Assembly: GCA_919901555.1 (NCBI GenBank) | Contig: CAKKPG010000022.1 | Coordinates: 1-64,000 of the forward strand | DNA length: 64,000 bases | From: Nitrospiria bacterium | GTDB taxonomy: Bacteria > Nitrospirota > UBA9217 | Reading direction: 5' to 3' | Part shown: one piece after another, positions 16,969 through 26,286 of the stretch | How positions within the stretch are numbered: position 1 is the stretch's first letter | Layout: each line of letters begins with the position of its first letter | Translations under genes and position numbers: made by a program | Notes under the pieces: model-generated | Databases searched by the model: none | What the model was told of the DNA's origin: nothing | What the model saw: only the letters and a program-made list of their open reading frames with translations

Positions 16969-17088
16969 TCCCCTCACCCCTACCCCTCTCCCCCAGTGGG
17001 AGAGGGAAAAAGGGAGAGGGGGCTTATCATTGGAGGGGCTACGACGTACTCCCTCTCCCCTCCGAGGGAGAGGGCTGGGGTGAGGGGG
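16969..17088. repeat. CCCTCTCCC/GGGAGAGGG inverted-repeat element
   Basis: In the ~400-base gap between rplI and mutS, outer arms CCCCTCACCCCTACCCCTC and GGGCTGGGGTGAGGGG pair with each other. Each half also contains its own palindrome (CCCTCTCCC..GGGAGAGGG). Together with copy A and the promoter it accounts for most of this gap; no gene is present. Confidence 0.75.
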
Positions 17089-17125
17089 ATTTTCAGATGA
17101 AAAATGCCTGATCCGAAAGCCGGCT

Positions 17126-19792
17126 CTATGATTTATCCTCCGCTTTTTTTTTCAGTTCCGCCAATCTGTTCATCGCATCCAGGGGAGTCATGGCGTCGAG
17201 GTCCAGACTTGCAAGCTCTTGGGCGAGCAGGCCTTCCCGGCTTGCAAAAAGGCCGAGTTGAGGTTCGGGAGCATCAGCCGCCGCAGCCGCTCCTGGTTTT
17301 ACTCCGCCGCTCCCCTCCCCATCACGATGTCGAATAGTCGGCGAGGCAGCGGGTTCTCCCCGTTCATTGAACTCCGCTTTTTCGAGGTTCGCAAGCACCT
17401 CACGGGCGCGGCTGATCACCTCTGCCGGAAGCCCGGCAAGCCTCGCGACCTGGATCCCGTAGGACTTGTCCGCGCCGCCTTCGACGACTTTCCGGAGGAA
17501 GATGATCTGGTCGTTCCACTCCTTGATGGCCACATTGTAATTCTTCACGCGGTCCATGGTAAGGGAAAGGTCCGCGAGCTCGTGGTAGTGCGTGGCAAAG
17601 AGCGTCCTGGCCTTCACCTTGGAATGGATGTACTCCGCGACGGCCCAGGCAATGCTGATGCCGTCGAAGGTGCTCGTGCCCCTGCCGATCTCGTCGAGGA
17701 CGATGAGGCTCCTGTCCGTGGCGTTGTTCAGAATATTCGCCGTTTCGTTCATTTCCACCATGAAGGTGCTCTGGCCCCGGGCGATGAAGTCCGACGCTCC
17801 CACGCGCGTGAAGATCCTGTCAACAAGACCGATGGAGGCTTCCCCGGCAGGAACGAAACTGCCCATCTGGGCCATCAGGGTGATAAGGGCCACCTGACGC
17901 ATATACGTTGATTTTCCCGCCATGTTCGGCCCCGTGAGGATCAAGAGCTGATGCTCGCCTCCGTTCAGGAGCGTGTCGTTCGGCACGAACCGCTCCTCGG
18001 TGAGCTGCTCGAGCACCGGGTGCCTGCCGTCGACGATCCTGATGGCATCACCGTCGTCTACAACGGGCCTGCGGTAATTATTTTTCGCCGCCGCTTCTGC
18101 CAGGGACGCGATAACGTCCAGTACCGCGAGCCTCCGCGCCATCTCCTGGATCCTCACGGTCCGGGCGGCCACCTGCTCCCGCACCTCCTGGAACAGGCGG
18201 TACTCCAGGTCGAGGATCTTCTCTTCCGCGCCGAGCACCTTTTCCTCGTACTCCTTGAGCTCGGGCGTTATAAAGCGCTCCGCATTCGACAGGGTCTGTT
18301 TCCGGATATAATCCTGCGGCACATTCGAAAGGTTCGTCTTCGTCACTTCGATGTAGTATCCGAATACCCTGTTATAGCTTACCTTGAGGGAGCTGATGCC
18401 CGTGCGTTCACGCTCGCGCTGCTCGATGGCCGCTATCCACCCCTTGCCTTCGGAGCTGATGGAGCGAAGTCCGTCCAATTCGGCGTTCTGTCCCTTTTTG
18501 ATGAGCCTTCCTTCCCGCAGCGTGTACGGAGGGTCATCGTGAATGGATCGCTCAAGGAGCTGGAACACGTCCTGCAGGTCGTCCCAGCCTTCGGCCAGGT
18601 CTTTCAACAAGGCCGCGCTGCAATCAGCAAGAAGAGCTCTTATATCCGGCAGGACGGTAAAGGACTGCTTGAGCGCCAGCAGGTCCCGCGCATTGGCCGC
18701 GCCGAGAGACACGCGGCTGATGAGCCGCTCGAGATCGTAGACCTTTTCGAAGGACGCCCTGAGGTCCGCCCTGCGCTGATGGCTCTCCTTCAGTTCACCC
18801 ACGGCCTCAAGCCGTGAATCGAGCTCCCCTGCGTCCATGAGCGGGTTCAAAAGCCACCCCCGCAGTTTTCTTCCCGCCATGGACGTGACCGTGTGATCGA
18901 GCACCGAAAGGAGTGTGCCTCTCGCGGAGCCGTCGTAAATGTTCTTGACGAGTTCCAGGTTCCGCTGACAGGCCCCGTCGAGGACCATATAGGATTGAGC
19001 AAGGAACGGCTTTATGCGCCTGATGTTGCTCAGCGCCGTCTTCTGGGTCTCTTCGATGTACCGGAGCGCCGCGCCGGCGGCCGAAACGCCGATCGTCATG
19101 TTCTCGCAGCCGAACCCCTCAAGGGACGAGACCTTGAAGTGTTCCAGGAGCGTCTTCTTCGCCGTTTCGCGGTCAAAGGTCCAGTCGTCGCAGGTATGGA
19201 CCGCCTGGGTATACTGCCGGAGCAGCGCCGGGAGCGCCCCGTCAGGATTATGTCCTTTGGGCAGCACGATCTCCCGGGGATTGAACCGCGAGAGGAGCGT
19301 ATCGAGCTCCGTGAGGTTGTTCGCCCCCGAAACCTCGGCCAGAAAAAAATCTCCCGTCGAGATGTCGAGGAAGGAAAGGCCGTACCCTTCGTTCGAGGGG
19401 TAGAGAGAGGCGAGGTAGTTATTATCTTTTGCGTCGAGCAGGTTTGAATCGAGCACCGTGCCCGGCGTCACGACGCGTATCACCTCGCGCTTCACGATAC
19501 CCTTGGCGAGCTTGGGGTCCTCGACCTGTTCGCAGACAGCCACTTTAAAGCCCCGCCGGATAAGCTTGGCAATATACCCGTCAACCGCATGATAGGGGAA
19601 CCCGCAGAGCGGCGTCTCGATGCCTTTCGACTTGTTCCGCGCCGTAAGCGTGATCTCGAGCACCTTGGACGCCGTCACCGCGTCCTGGTCGAACATCTCG
19701 TAGAAGTCGCCCATGCGGAACAGGAGAATAGCGTCAAGGTGCCGGCGCTTGATCTCGCGGTACTGTTTCATGAGGGGGGTCAGGTCGGTCAT
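17126..19792 (-). CDS. mutS: DNA mismatch repair ATPase MutS
   Basis: About 888 residues from the ATG at 19792 (MTDLTPLMKQYREIK). A longer frame exists but its first 13 residues are translated repeat DNA. The mismatch-recognition motif RMGDFYEMF is in the N-terminal domain; the ATPase has Walker A GPNMAGKSTYMRQ, LIVLDEIGRGTSTFDG and LFATHYHEL. The C-terminal dimerisation tail is present (LFASREGLLAQELASLDLD). MutS binds mismatches and recruits MutL. No clear ribosome site is visible at the chosen start. Confidence 0.96.
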   Translation of the reverse strand: MTDLTPLMKQYREIKRRHLDAILLFRMGDFYEMFDQDAVTASKVLEITLTARNKSKGIETPLCGFPYHAVDGYIAKLIRRGFKVAVCEQVEDPKLAKGIVKREVIRVVTPGTVLDSNLLDAKDNNYLASLYPSNEGYGLSFLDISTGDFFLAEVSGANNLTELDTLLSRFNPREIVLPKGHNPDGALPALLRQYTQAVHTCDDWTFDRETAKKTLLEHFKVSSLEGFGCENMTIGVSAAGAALRYIEETQKTALSNIRRIKPFLAQSYMVLDGACQRNLELVKNIYDGSARGTLLSVLDHTVTSMAGRKLRGWLLNPLMDAGELDSRLEAVGELKESHQRRADLRASFEKVYDLERLISRVSLGAANARDLLALKQSFTVLPDIRALLADCSAALLKDLAEGWDDLQDVFQLLERSIHDDPPYTLREGRLIKKGQNAELDGLRSISSEGKGWIAAIEQRERERTGISSLKVSYNRVFGYYIEVTKTNLSNVPQDYIRKQTLSNAERFITPELKEYEEKVLGAEEKILDLEYRLFQEVREQVAARTVRIQEMARRLAVLDVIASLAEAAAKNNYRRPVVDDGDAIRIVDGRHPVLEQLTEERFVPNDTLLNGGEHQLLILTGPNMAGKSTYMRQVALITLMAQMGSFVPAGEASIGLVDRIFTRVGASDFIARGQSTFMVEMNETANILNNATDRSLIVLDEIGRGTSTFDGISIAWAVAEYIHSKVKARTLFATHYHELADLSLTMDRVKNYNVAIKEWNDQIIFLRKVVEGGADKSYGIQVARLAGLPAEVISRAREVLANLEKAEFNERGEPAASPTIRHRDGEGSGGVKPGAAAAADAPEPQLGLFASREGLLAQELASLDLDAMTPLDAMNRLAELKKKAEDKS

Positions 19793-19810
19793 GAGGTATG
19801 GTTTTGGCCA

Positions 19811-19957
19811 CGAATTAACACGAATTTTCACGAATTAATATAAAGGAATAAAAAACAAAAAACGGAAGAGAACGAGAACAATATCTTTTCTCGTTTTGAC
19901 TTCTTCTTCATTTATTCCATTTCTTCATTCGTGTTAATTCGTGAAAATTCGTGGCTA
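19811..19957. repeat. CACGAATT inverted-repeat element between HIT gene and mutS
   Basis: GCCACGAATTAACACGAATT (from 19811) and AATTCGTGAAAATTCGTGGC (19935-19954) are inverted arms around an AT-rich centre. The right end supplies the TAG stop of the HIT gene (19955-19957). The left end gives the upstream codons of the longest mutS frame. Confidence 0.75.
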
Positions 19958-20446
19958 AATACTCAGCTTTTCAAAATACGGTTTCAATTTCTCGTAGGTG
20001 TCGTCCAGCGATTCAGGTATTACGCGCGTGTTGTCGAAGACGGTGATGTAGCTCGTGTCGCCGTTCCAGCGCGGCACGATCTGGACATGCATGTGCTCGG
20101 GGAGGCCGGCGCCCGCGGCCTTCCCGAAGTTGATCCCCACGTTCATGCCCTCGGGGTTCATAGCGCGCTTCAGGATGTTCACCGACGCCTGTGTGGTCTT
20201 CATGAGGTCGGTGAGCTCTTCCGGTTTTAACCCGTCCGTGTCGGGGACATGCCCATAGGGGACCACAAGGAGATGGCCGTTGTTGTACGGGTAGATGTTC
20301 ATGATGACATAGGAGTGCTTCCCGCGGAAGAGGATATGGTTCTTCCGGTCGTTGTCTTCTTTGATCTCAGAGCAGAGAAAACAGCCCTTTTTCTTCTCAG
20401 CGTTCAAGATGTATCTCATCCTCCACGGCGCCCAGAGTTCGTCCAT
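19955..20446 (-). CDS. HIT-family nucleotide hydrolase/transferase
   Basis: 163 residues beginning MDELWAPWRMRYI, the family's usual N-terminus. CFLC and a later His-containing GHLLVVPYGHV precede the catalytic HIT box HMHVQIVPRW (H-x-H-x-Q form). The H-x-H-x-Q arrangement is typical of the bacterial HIT proteins related to Ap4A phosphorylases and adenylyltransferases. It probably acts on dinucleoside polyphosphates or nucleoside phosphoramidates in the cytosol. The stop codon lies at the edge of a repeat. A longer frame reads through repeat DNA and is unlikely. Confidence 0.85.
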   Translation of the reverse strand: MDELWAPWRMRYILNAEKKKGCFLCSEIKEDNDRKNHILFRGKHSYVIMNIYPYNNGHLLVVPYGHVPDTDGLKPEELTDLMKTTQASVNILKRAMNPEGMNVGINFGKAAGAGLPEHMHVQIVPRWNGDTSYITVFDNTRVIPESLDDTYEKLKPYFEKLSI

Positions 20447-20522
20447 ATGATCCAGCGATAAAATCGAGGGAAGGAGGTTCTTTTGCGTCCCTCTTCCGTC
20501 TTCCGTCATCCCTCGAGTTTTT

Positions 20523-21326
20523 TCATCCTTTCTGCATTTTCCCCATCTCCGCCATCACCAGCTTGATGTCCTTCCAGACCAGGGACTTGTCCCTCGGGTT
20601 TCTGAGCAGGTATGCCGGGTGGAAGGTCGGCATAAGGGGGATGCCATGGTACGTCTTCCATTTCCCGCGAAGCATCGTGATCCCCTCCGTGGTTTTCAGG
20701 AGCGTTTTACAGGCAACATTGCCCAGCCCCACGATCACCTTCGGCTTGATCGCCAGGAGCTGCTTCATCAGAAAGGGCTCGCACGCTTCGATCTCGTCGG
20801 GCTCGGGATTCCGGTTCTCCGGCGGCCGGCACTTTACGATATTGCAGATGTATACGTCCTCCCGCCGAAGTCCCATACCCTTGACGATGATGTCCGTCAG
20901 AAGCTGGCCTGCCGCTCCCACGAACGGTCTTCCCTGCTCGTCTTCTTCAGCGCCGGGCCCCTCCCCGATGAATACGAGGGAAGCGCGGGTGTCCCCCTCG
21001 CCGAAAACGATGGTCTTTCTTCCTTGGTGAAGCTTGCACCGGGCGCAGTCCCCCATTTCCTCACGCACGGCCGAGAGAGTTGTCGATCGGGAGGAAAGTG
21101 GTTCCTCCTCCACCCCCTTTGGCAAAGGGGGGTTGGGGGGGATTTGATATCCGCTTTGAAGGACAGATGCCGGAGAGAGATTTCCCGATTTCTCCGCTGT
21201 TCGAGTCGGTTCATATCGTACGTCGGAAGGCATCTCGATCATCCTGACGCCGAGGGCCTTCTGGTACTCCACGTGCGCCCGGAGGTCGGCAAGAATATCC
21301 AGGAATTCTCGCTCAACTTCGTTCAT
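20523..21326 (-). CDS. Uracil-DNA glycosylase, family 4 (iron-sulfur type), with an inserted repeat
   Basis: 267 residues. Four cysteines typical of the 4Fe-4S cluster are visible (CARC; KCRPPENRNP; EACEPF). The catalytic region is IGEGPGAEEDEQGRPFVGAAG, and the C-terminal uracil motif is PTFHPAYLLRNP. The enzyme removes uracil from DNA. The N-terminal extension (about 1-90) includes the stretch IPPNPPLPKGVEEE at about 59-73, encoded by a CCCCCTTTGG..CCAAAGGGGG repeat inserted in frame. GGGGGA precedes the ATG at 21326. Confidence 0.92.
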   Translation of the reverse strand: MNEVEREFLDILADLRAHVEYQKALGVRMIEMPSDVRYEPTRTAEKSGNLSPASVLQSGYQIPPNPPLPKGVEEEPLSSRSTTLSAVREEMGDCARCKLHQGRKTIVFGEGDTRASLVFIGEGPGAEEDEQGRPFVGAAGQLLTDIIVKGMGLRREDVYICNIVKCRPPENRNPEPDEIEACEPFLMKQLLAIKPKVIVGLGNVACKTLLKTTEGITMLRGKWKTYHGIPLMPTFHPAYLLRNPRDKSLVWKDIKLVMAEMGKMQKG

Positions 21327-21375
21327 GGATTTTTCCCCCAATTCCCCGATTCACCCATTCTCCGATCCGAGCTTT

Positions 21376-22230
21376 TCAATTTCCCCATCCGAGCTTTGTT
21401 CTGAGGATATCATAATAGGTCTTCGCCGGGTGCTTCATGAGTTTCACTCGGTACGCCGCCCTTTTGACCTCCACGATATCATATCGCTCAAGCGGGCACC
21501 CAAGCTGCCCGTCGAGCGTGAGCGTCACCTCCTCGCTCCGGGAGAGAAGCTGGGCCGTCACGGTAACCGTGTCGGGCAATGCAATGGGCCTGTTCGCCAG
21601 CGTGTGGGGGCAGATGGGCGTGAGCACAAAGCAGTGGAGCGCGGGATGGATGATCGGCCCGCCCGCGGAGAGGGAATAGGCCGTGGAGCCCGTGGGTGTG
21701 GCGAGGATGAGGCCGTCCGCCTTTACCGTGGTCAGGTGGCTCTCGTCCACGGAGACCTTGAGTTCCATCATCCGGGCGAGGGCCCCCTTGTTGATGACGG
21801 CGTCGTTGAGCACGGTATACCGCGAAACACGTTTCCCGTCGCGAATCACGCTTGCCGTGAGCATCATCCGCTCTTCGACCTCGAGTTTGCCCGCGAGGGC
21901 CTTCTGGAGAACATCGTACAGCTCATCCAGCGTCACCTCAGCCATGAATCCCAGGCTCCCGAGGTTCACGCCGAGGACCGGGACGTTCCGCTTCCTATCA
22001 GCGACAAGCCTTGCCGCGGACAGGAGCGTACCGTCTCCGCCGAGCACGATGATCATATCGACGAGTGCCGCAAGGTCCGCCGGATCATGGCCCTCTGTTT
22101 TGATAACCGCGGCGGTATTGGCGTCGATGAATACCTTTCTGCCCCTGGTGGAAAGCCATTTCGACAGGTCCTTGGCCGCACGGCGCGCCTTGGGTATGTC
22201 TTTTGCGATAATGCCGATTTTTTTCATCAT
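21376..22230 (-). CDS. nadK: NAD kinase
   Basis: 284 residues. GGDGT (in VLGGDGTLLSAARLV) is the catalytic motif, with NLGSLGFMAEV, LNDAVINKG and the TPTGSTAYSLSAGGPI motif that binds NAD. It makes NADP from NAD using ATP or polyphosphate. It begins with tandem ATG codons, 45 bases downstream of tsaE. Confidence 0.96.
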   Translation of the reverse strand: MMKKIGIIAKDIPKARRAAKDLSKWLSTRGRKVFIDANTAAVIKTEGHDPADLAALVDMIIVLGGDGTLLSAARLVADRKRNVPVLGVNLGSLGFMAEVTLDELYDVLQKALAGKLEVEERMMLTASVIRDGKRVSRYTVLNDAVINKGALARMMELKVSVDESHLTTVKADGLILATPTGSTAYSLSAGGPIIHPALHCFVLTPICPHTLANRPIALPDTVTVTAQLLSRSEEVTLTLDGQLGCPLERYDIVEVKRAAYRVKLMKHPAKTYYDILRTKLGWGN

Positions 22231-22275
22231 AAGCCCGGTCCGCGCCTTACCACAGCCCTGTCAGCGCACTGGCAT

Positions 22276-22755
22276 TCATGCAACCGTCCTCGTTTCTTTC
22301 TTGAATTCCTCGAGCAGCTTCTCGTACCGCTCCCCTTCCGCAAGGAAGCCGAGCTCCCGGCTGTGTTCATCGACGTAGGAGAGATAGACGCTCAACCGCT
22401 CTTCCGGCAGTTCATCTTCGGCCCGTTCGGCCCATTCTATCACCGTCACGCCGTCGGAAGCAATATACTCCTCGAATCCGATGCCTTCAAGCTCAGAGGG
22501 GTCCTTAAGACGATAAAGATCAATATGGTACAACGGGACCCTGCCCGCATATTCATTCACGAACGTAAAGGTCGGGCTCGTGATATACTGCTCACGCACC
22601 GCGAGCCCCCTGGCGATCCCGAAGGCGAAGTTCGTCTTGCCGGCGCCCAGCTCGCCGTAGAGACAAAGGAGATCACCGGGACCCAGCAGCGACCCGAGGA
22701 TTTCGCCGATGCGGCGGGTCTGTTCGGGGCTGGAGGTAATGATGCTGAACATCAC
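22276..22755 (-). CDS. tsaE: tRNA threonylcarbamoyladenosine biosynthesis ATPase TsaE
   Basis: 159 residues. Walker A GELGAGKTNFAFGIARGL, SPTFTFVNEY and LYHIDLYRLKDPSELEGIGFEEY identify TsaE, which with TsaB, TsaC and TsaD makes the t6A37 modification of ANN-decoding tRNAs. The start overlaps the CBS gene stop by four bases (ATGA), so translation is coupled. Confidence 0.95.
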   Translation of the reverse strand: MMFSIITSSPEQTRRIGEILGSLLGPGDLLCLYGELGAGKTNFAFGIARGLAVREQYITSPTFTFVNEYAGRVPLYHIDLYRLKDPSELEGIGFEEYIASDGVTVIEWAERAEDELPEERLSVYLSYVDEHSRELGFLAEGERYEKLLEEFKKETRTVA

Positions 22756-23210
22756 TCCATCTGCTGCGCAGCGGCCCTGAGGACGTCGCGCTTTCCGACG
22801 ATCCCGACAACCTTCTCCGCCTTGACCACCGGGAGCAGGTGCACCTTTTTCTCCGACATGATGGTCGCGATATCCGCCACCGTCGCGTCCTCGGTGATCG
22901 TCAGCACCTTGCGGACGCTGATGTCGCCCACCTTCGTTGCCGCCATGCGCTTGAGTTCCTGCTCGAACTTCTTCGAACTCTCGAGGTAAATGGCCGCATC
23001 GAGGAAACTGACGACCGTGGGAATGTGGAGCCGCTTGTTCTGGCTGATGAGGTCATTCTCGGTCACGATGCCGACGAGCTTGCCGGCATCGTCAAGAACG
23101 GGCGCGCCGCTGATCCCGTGCTTCATAAGGAGCGCCGCAAGGTCCTGGATCGATGTCTCGGGTTTTACGGTTATTACGTTCTTTGTCATGATGTCTTTCG
23201 CAGTAAGCAT
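22752..23210 (-). CDS. CBS-domain pair protein
   Basis: 152 residues made of two CBS motifs: MTKNVITVKPETSIQDLAALL with GAPVLDDAGKLVGIVTENDL, and VRKVLTITEDATVADIATIM with HLLPVVKAEKVVGIVGKRDV. CBS pairs bind adenine nucleotides and act as energy sensors. No other domain is present. It lies between nnrD and tsaE, as in many related genomes. The effector is unknown. Confidence 0.9.
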   Translation of the reverse strand: MLTAKDIMTKNVITVKPETSIQDLAALLMKHGISGAPVLDDAGKLVGIVTENDLISQNKRLHIPTVVSFLDAAIYLESSKKFEQELKRMAATKVGDISVRKVLTITEDATVADIATIMSEKKVHLLPVVKAEKVVGIVGKRDVLRAAAQQME

Positions 23211-23257
23211 GGTTTCACCGCCATCGTTTTGAATTTTTCATTTCGAATTTTGAATTC

Positions 23258-23276
23258 GAGACTATTTCATAGTCTC
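23258..23276. other. Hairpin across the nnrD stop codon
   Basis: GAGACTAT/ATAGTCTC with a TTC loop is a perfect 8-bp stem that includes the nnrD stop codon (23262-23264). It has no following T tract on the minus strand, and may stabilise the transcript end or slow termination. Confidence 0.45.
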
Positions 23277-24803
23277 GCGTATCGCTTCCGGTATCTTCTC
23301 GATGACATCACCGGCGATCATCCCGGCCTCTCCCTTTTCTTTGGCCGCAAGGTCTCCGGCAAGGCCGTGGAGGTATACGCCGAGGCAGGCGGCCTGTGTT
23401 GCCGTGTACCCCTGCGCCAGGAGGCTGCCGATCATGCCGGTGAGGACGTCCCCTGTCCCGCCCGTGGCCATACCGGGGTTTCCCGTCGTATTGACGAAGA
23501 TCTCGCCGCCTGAAGCTGCTATGATTGTGCCGGCGCCCTTGAGCACCAGCGTCACCTTATACTTTGCCGCGAAATCAGCGGCAATGCCGATCCGGTCTTT
23601 CTGGATTTCCCCGGAAGGGATGGACAGCAGCCTTCCCATTTCGCCGGGGTGGGGCGTCATGACAACGGGCGCCTTTGCCCGTTTGAGGAGGTCGAGGGAA
23701 CCCACAAGGGCATTAATCCCGTCGGCATCGATGACCATGGGGATGGTCAGTCTCTGGATAAGATTGCGAATAACCTGGACCGTTTCGTAGTGTGTCGAAA
23801 GCCCCGGCCCCATGGCGCAGGCGGTCATCTTTCCCGCGGCCTTGAAAAGCTCATCTTCCGCTCCCATTCCGATCGTACCGTCGATGCTCTCCGCCGCGGG
23901 GATGCACATGGCTTCAAAGACCTGCTGCTGAATGATCGGGACAAGCCCCAGGGGCGCGGCAACGCTCACCAGCCCCGCCCCCGTCCTGAGCGCGGCTTTC
24001 CCCGCCATCACGGCCGCCCCGGCCTTGCCGAGGGAGCCGGCGATGACCATGAGGCGCCCAAAGTCGCCCTTGTGCGCGTCCGGCTTCCGGTGTTTGACAA
24101 CGCCCCACGCAGAGTCCCGATCGAGCAGGCCCGTGTTGATCTTTTCCTTTTCAACGGCCTCCGGCGGAATGCCGATGTCCGCAACCCGCACCTCGCCGGC
24201 GTATGCCGCGCCGGGATGGAGCACAAGGCCGCGCTTCGGCAGCGCCATCGTCACGGTGAGGTCAGCCCTCACGGCCGCTCCCATCACTGCGCCGGTGTCT
24301 GCGTTGATCCCCGTGGGGACATCCACGGCGACCACGGGCCTTCCCGACAGGTTCATCATCTCCACGGCCTGGGCATAGGCCCCTTTGAGCGGCGATGACA
24401 GGCCTACGCCGAGGAGGGCGTCCACGAGAATATCAGACCATGCGATCAGCTCGGCAAGGGCTCGCGCAGAGGCGCTCGGAAGGACCTCCACATCGGTCTT
24501 GCGCAGGATGGAAAGGTTGACTTTCGCCTCGCCCCCCAGCGCGGCAAAGGGGGCGAGGAGCGCAACGCGCACGGGCACGCCGCGGATACGGAGCCTCCGG
24601 GCGAGCGCCAGACCGTCGCCGCCGTTATTTCCCTTGCCGCAGATGACGCCGACTTTTACGCCCGCCAGTCCGTCGAAAAAGCGCTCCATCTCCGTGAGGA
24701 CCGCCGCTGCGGCGTTCTCCATCAATACCGGTCCGGGAATGCCGAGTTCCTTGATCGCCCGCCGGTCGATATTGCCTATCTGTTCTGCTGTGACGATCTT
24801 CAT
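23262..24803 (-). CDS. nnrD: Bifunctional NAD(P)H-hydrate epimerase/dehydratase
   Basis: 513 residues. The N-terminal YjeF_N epimerase (about 1-215) has GKGNNGGDGLALARRL and DALLGVGL. The C-terminal ADP- or ATP-dependent dehydratase (about 225-513) has MTPHPGEMGRLL, GAGTIIA and NTTGNPGMATGGTGDVLTG. It repairs hydrated NAD(P)H. The fused form is common in bacteria. It lies downstream of acpS. Confidence 0.95.
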   Translation of the reverse strand: MKIVTAEQIGNIDRRAIKELGIPGPVLMENAAAAVLTEMERFFDGLAGVKVGVICGKGNNGGDGLALARRLRIRGVPVRVALLAPFAALGGEAKVNLSILRKTDVEVLPSASARALAELIAWSDILVDALLGVGLSSPLKGAYAQAVEMMNLSGRPVVAVDVPTGINADTGAVMGAAVRADLTVTMALPKRGLVLHPGAAYAGEVRVADIGIPPEAVEKEKINTGLLDRDSAWGVVKHRKPDAHKGDFGRLMVIAGSLGKAGAAVMAGKAALRTGAGLVSVAAPLGLVPIIQQQVFEAMCIPAAESIDGTIGMGAEDELFKAAGKMTACAMGPGLSTHYETVQVIRNLIQRLTIPMVIDADGINALVGSLDLLKRAKAPVVMTPHPGEMGRLLSIPSGEIQKDRIGIAADFAAKYKVTLVLKGAGTIIAASGGEIFVNTTGNPGMATGGTGDVLTGMIGSLLAQGYTATQAACLGVYLHGLAGDLAAKEKGEAGMIAGDVIEKIPEAIRETMK

Positions 24804-24878
24804 GTCCGCATTTCAACCGGGAATCGGCATGTGCCGCTTTTTATTGAAGGCTTCTAACATCGCCTGCACCGCCGCCAT

Positions 24879-25259
24879 CTACGATTCCCCTACCAGGATC
24901 GCCTGTGCCACGGCGTACCCCTTGTCATGGGAATAGCTGAGGAGTATCTGCTTGACCCCTTTCAGGTCGGCAAGGTCCTTCACTCTGCCGGAGATATTCA
25001 CGATGGGACCGCCCCCTTCACCATGGAGCACCTCGATATCGGTCCACTTCACGCCGGCGCTCCAGCCGGTGCCGAAGGCCTTGAGCAGCGCCTCCTTGGC
25101 CGCGAACCTGCCGGCGAAGTGCTGTGCCGGATATTTCTGCCGTTCACAGTATTCCCGTTCACGCGCCGTGAACACCCGCTCCAAAAATGTGGTATGACTT
25201 TGTCCGGCCTTGTCCATCCGGTCGATCTTCACCAGGTCGATTCCGATGCCGATGATCAT
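24879..25259 (-). CDS. acpS: Holo-[acyl-carrier-protein] synthase
   Basis: 126 residues from the ATG at 25259 (MIIGIGIDLVKIDRM). A GGGGGT lies before it. The longer frame adds residues read from repeat DNA. The metal and CoA site residues are in GIDLVKI and FAGRFAAKEALLKAFGTG. It transfers phosphopantetheine from CoA to ACP for fatty acid synthesis. It follows pdxJ, the common pdxJ-acpS pairing. Confidence 0.95.
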   Translation of the reverse strand: MIIGIGIDLVKIDRMDKAGQSHTTFLERVFTAREREYCERQKYPAQHFAGRFAAKEALLKAFGTGWSAGVKWTDIEVLHGEGGGPIVNISGRVKDLADLKGVKQILLSYSHDKGYAVAQAILVGES

Positions 25260-25264
25260 GAGAA

Positions 25265-25392
25265 CCCCCATAACCGCCAAATTCCAAATGACAATCACAA
25301 ATCCCCAATAATATCCAAATTCAAAACCTCAATTTCCGAAACGTTTGTAATTTGGTATTTGGCTTTTGGAATTTATTTGAAATTTGGCGCTT
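25265..25392. repeat. CCAAATT word repeat between pdxJ and acpS
   Basis: CCGCCAAATTCCAAATGACA (about 25273-25292) and TTTGGAATTTATTTGAAATTTGGCG (about 25365-25389) are imperfect inverted arms made of CAAAT-type words. Confidence 0.6.
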
Positions 25393-25393
25393 G

Positions 25394-26113
25394 TTAATTG
25401 GAGCTTGTTAAATCTACCATTTCCCTCACTGCCCGCTCCATGCCCACAAGGGCCGCGTGGGAAATGATGCTGTGGCCGATGTTCAGCTCTTCCACTTCCG
25501 GGATGTCCGCTATCCGCTTTACGTTCACGTAGTTGAGGCCGTGGCCTGCGCCGACGCGCAGCCCCAGACTTGCAGCGAGCTTCGCCGCTTCAAGGATCTT
25601 GTGAAATTCACGGTCCCTCTTCGTCTCGTTCTCCGCATTGGCGTAGGCGCCGGTGTGGAGCTCCACCCATCGGGCCCCTGTTTTTTTCGATGCCGCGATC
25701 TGCTTCTCATCGGGGTCAACGAACAGGCTCACGGGGATGCCGGCATTCTGGATCCTCTGAACATAATCGTGGAGAGCGGAAGCGCGCGCTGCCACGTCCA
25801 GGCCGCCCTCGGTGGTGAGCTCTTCCCGCTTTTCCGGAACAAGGGTAACGATGTCGGGCTTCACTTCAAGGGAAATGCGCTGCATCTCGTCCGTGGCCGC
25901 CATCTCAAGGTTCAGCCTGGTCTGCACGGTCTGGCGGAGCAGACGCAGGTCCCGGTCCTGGATATGCCTCCGGTCTTCCCGAAGGTGCACGATGATGCCG
26001 GCCGCGCCGGCGAGCTCGGCGATCACTGCCGCCGCTACCGGTTCGGGCTCAGCGCCTTTTCTCGCCTGCCTGAGCGTAGCGATATGATCGATATTCACCG
26101 ACAACCTGGGCAC
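25394..26113 (-). CDS. pdxJ: Pyridoxine 5'-phosphate synthase
   Basis: 239 residues from the GTG at 26113, which AGGAGAT precedes by four bases. The family's N-terminal [19 protein letters not shown] follows at once. Other motifs: [35 protein letters not shown] and [15 protein letters not shown]. It condenses 1-deoxyxylulose 5-phosphate with 3-amino-2-oxopropyl phosphate to form PNP. It is divergent from the exported protein at 26287. Confidence 0.96.
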   Translation of the reverse strand: MPRLSVNIDHIATLRQARKGAEPEPVAAAVIAELAGAAGIIVHLREDRRHIQDRDLRLLRQTVQTRLNLEMAATDEMQRISLEVKPDIVTLVPEKREELTTEGGLDVAARASALHDYVQRIQNAGIPVSLFVDPDEKQIAASKKTGARWVELHTGAYANAENETKRDREFHKILEAAKLAASLGLRVGAGHGLNYVNVKRIADIPEVEELNIGHSIISHAALVGMERAVREMVDLTSSN

Positions 26114-26221
26114 TTCGATCTCCTCCTGGAACAATGTAATTTTGTTTGATTTTATCATCTCTTCCGCAAAATATCCAGAAAATTAATGTGAAAATTACCG
26201 CGCATTCACGGTATCATTACC

Positions 26222-26250
26222 TTGACCGTGGTTTCTCCCTCTGGTATATT
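26222..26250 (+). promoter_or_regulatory. Sigma-70-type promoter
   Basis: TTGACC (26222-26227), a 17-base spacer and TATATT (26245-26250) lie 36 bases before the ATG at 26287. Confidence 0.75.
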
Positions 26251-26286
26251 TGCTCTATCAATTCACTTAATCCAGGAGGTGGTCCC

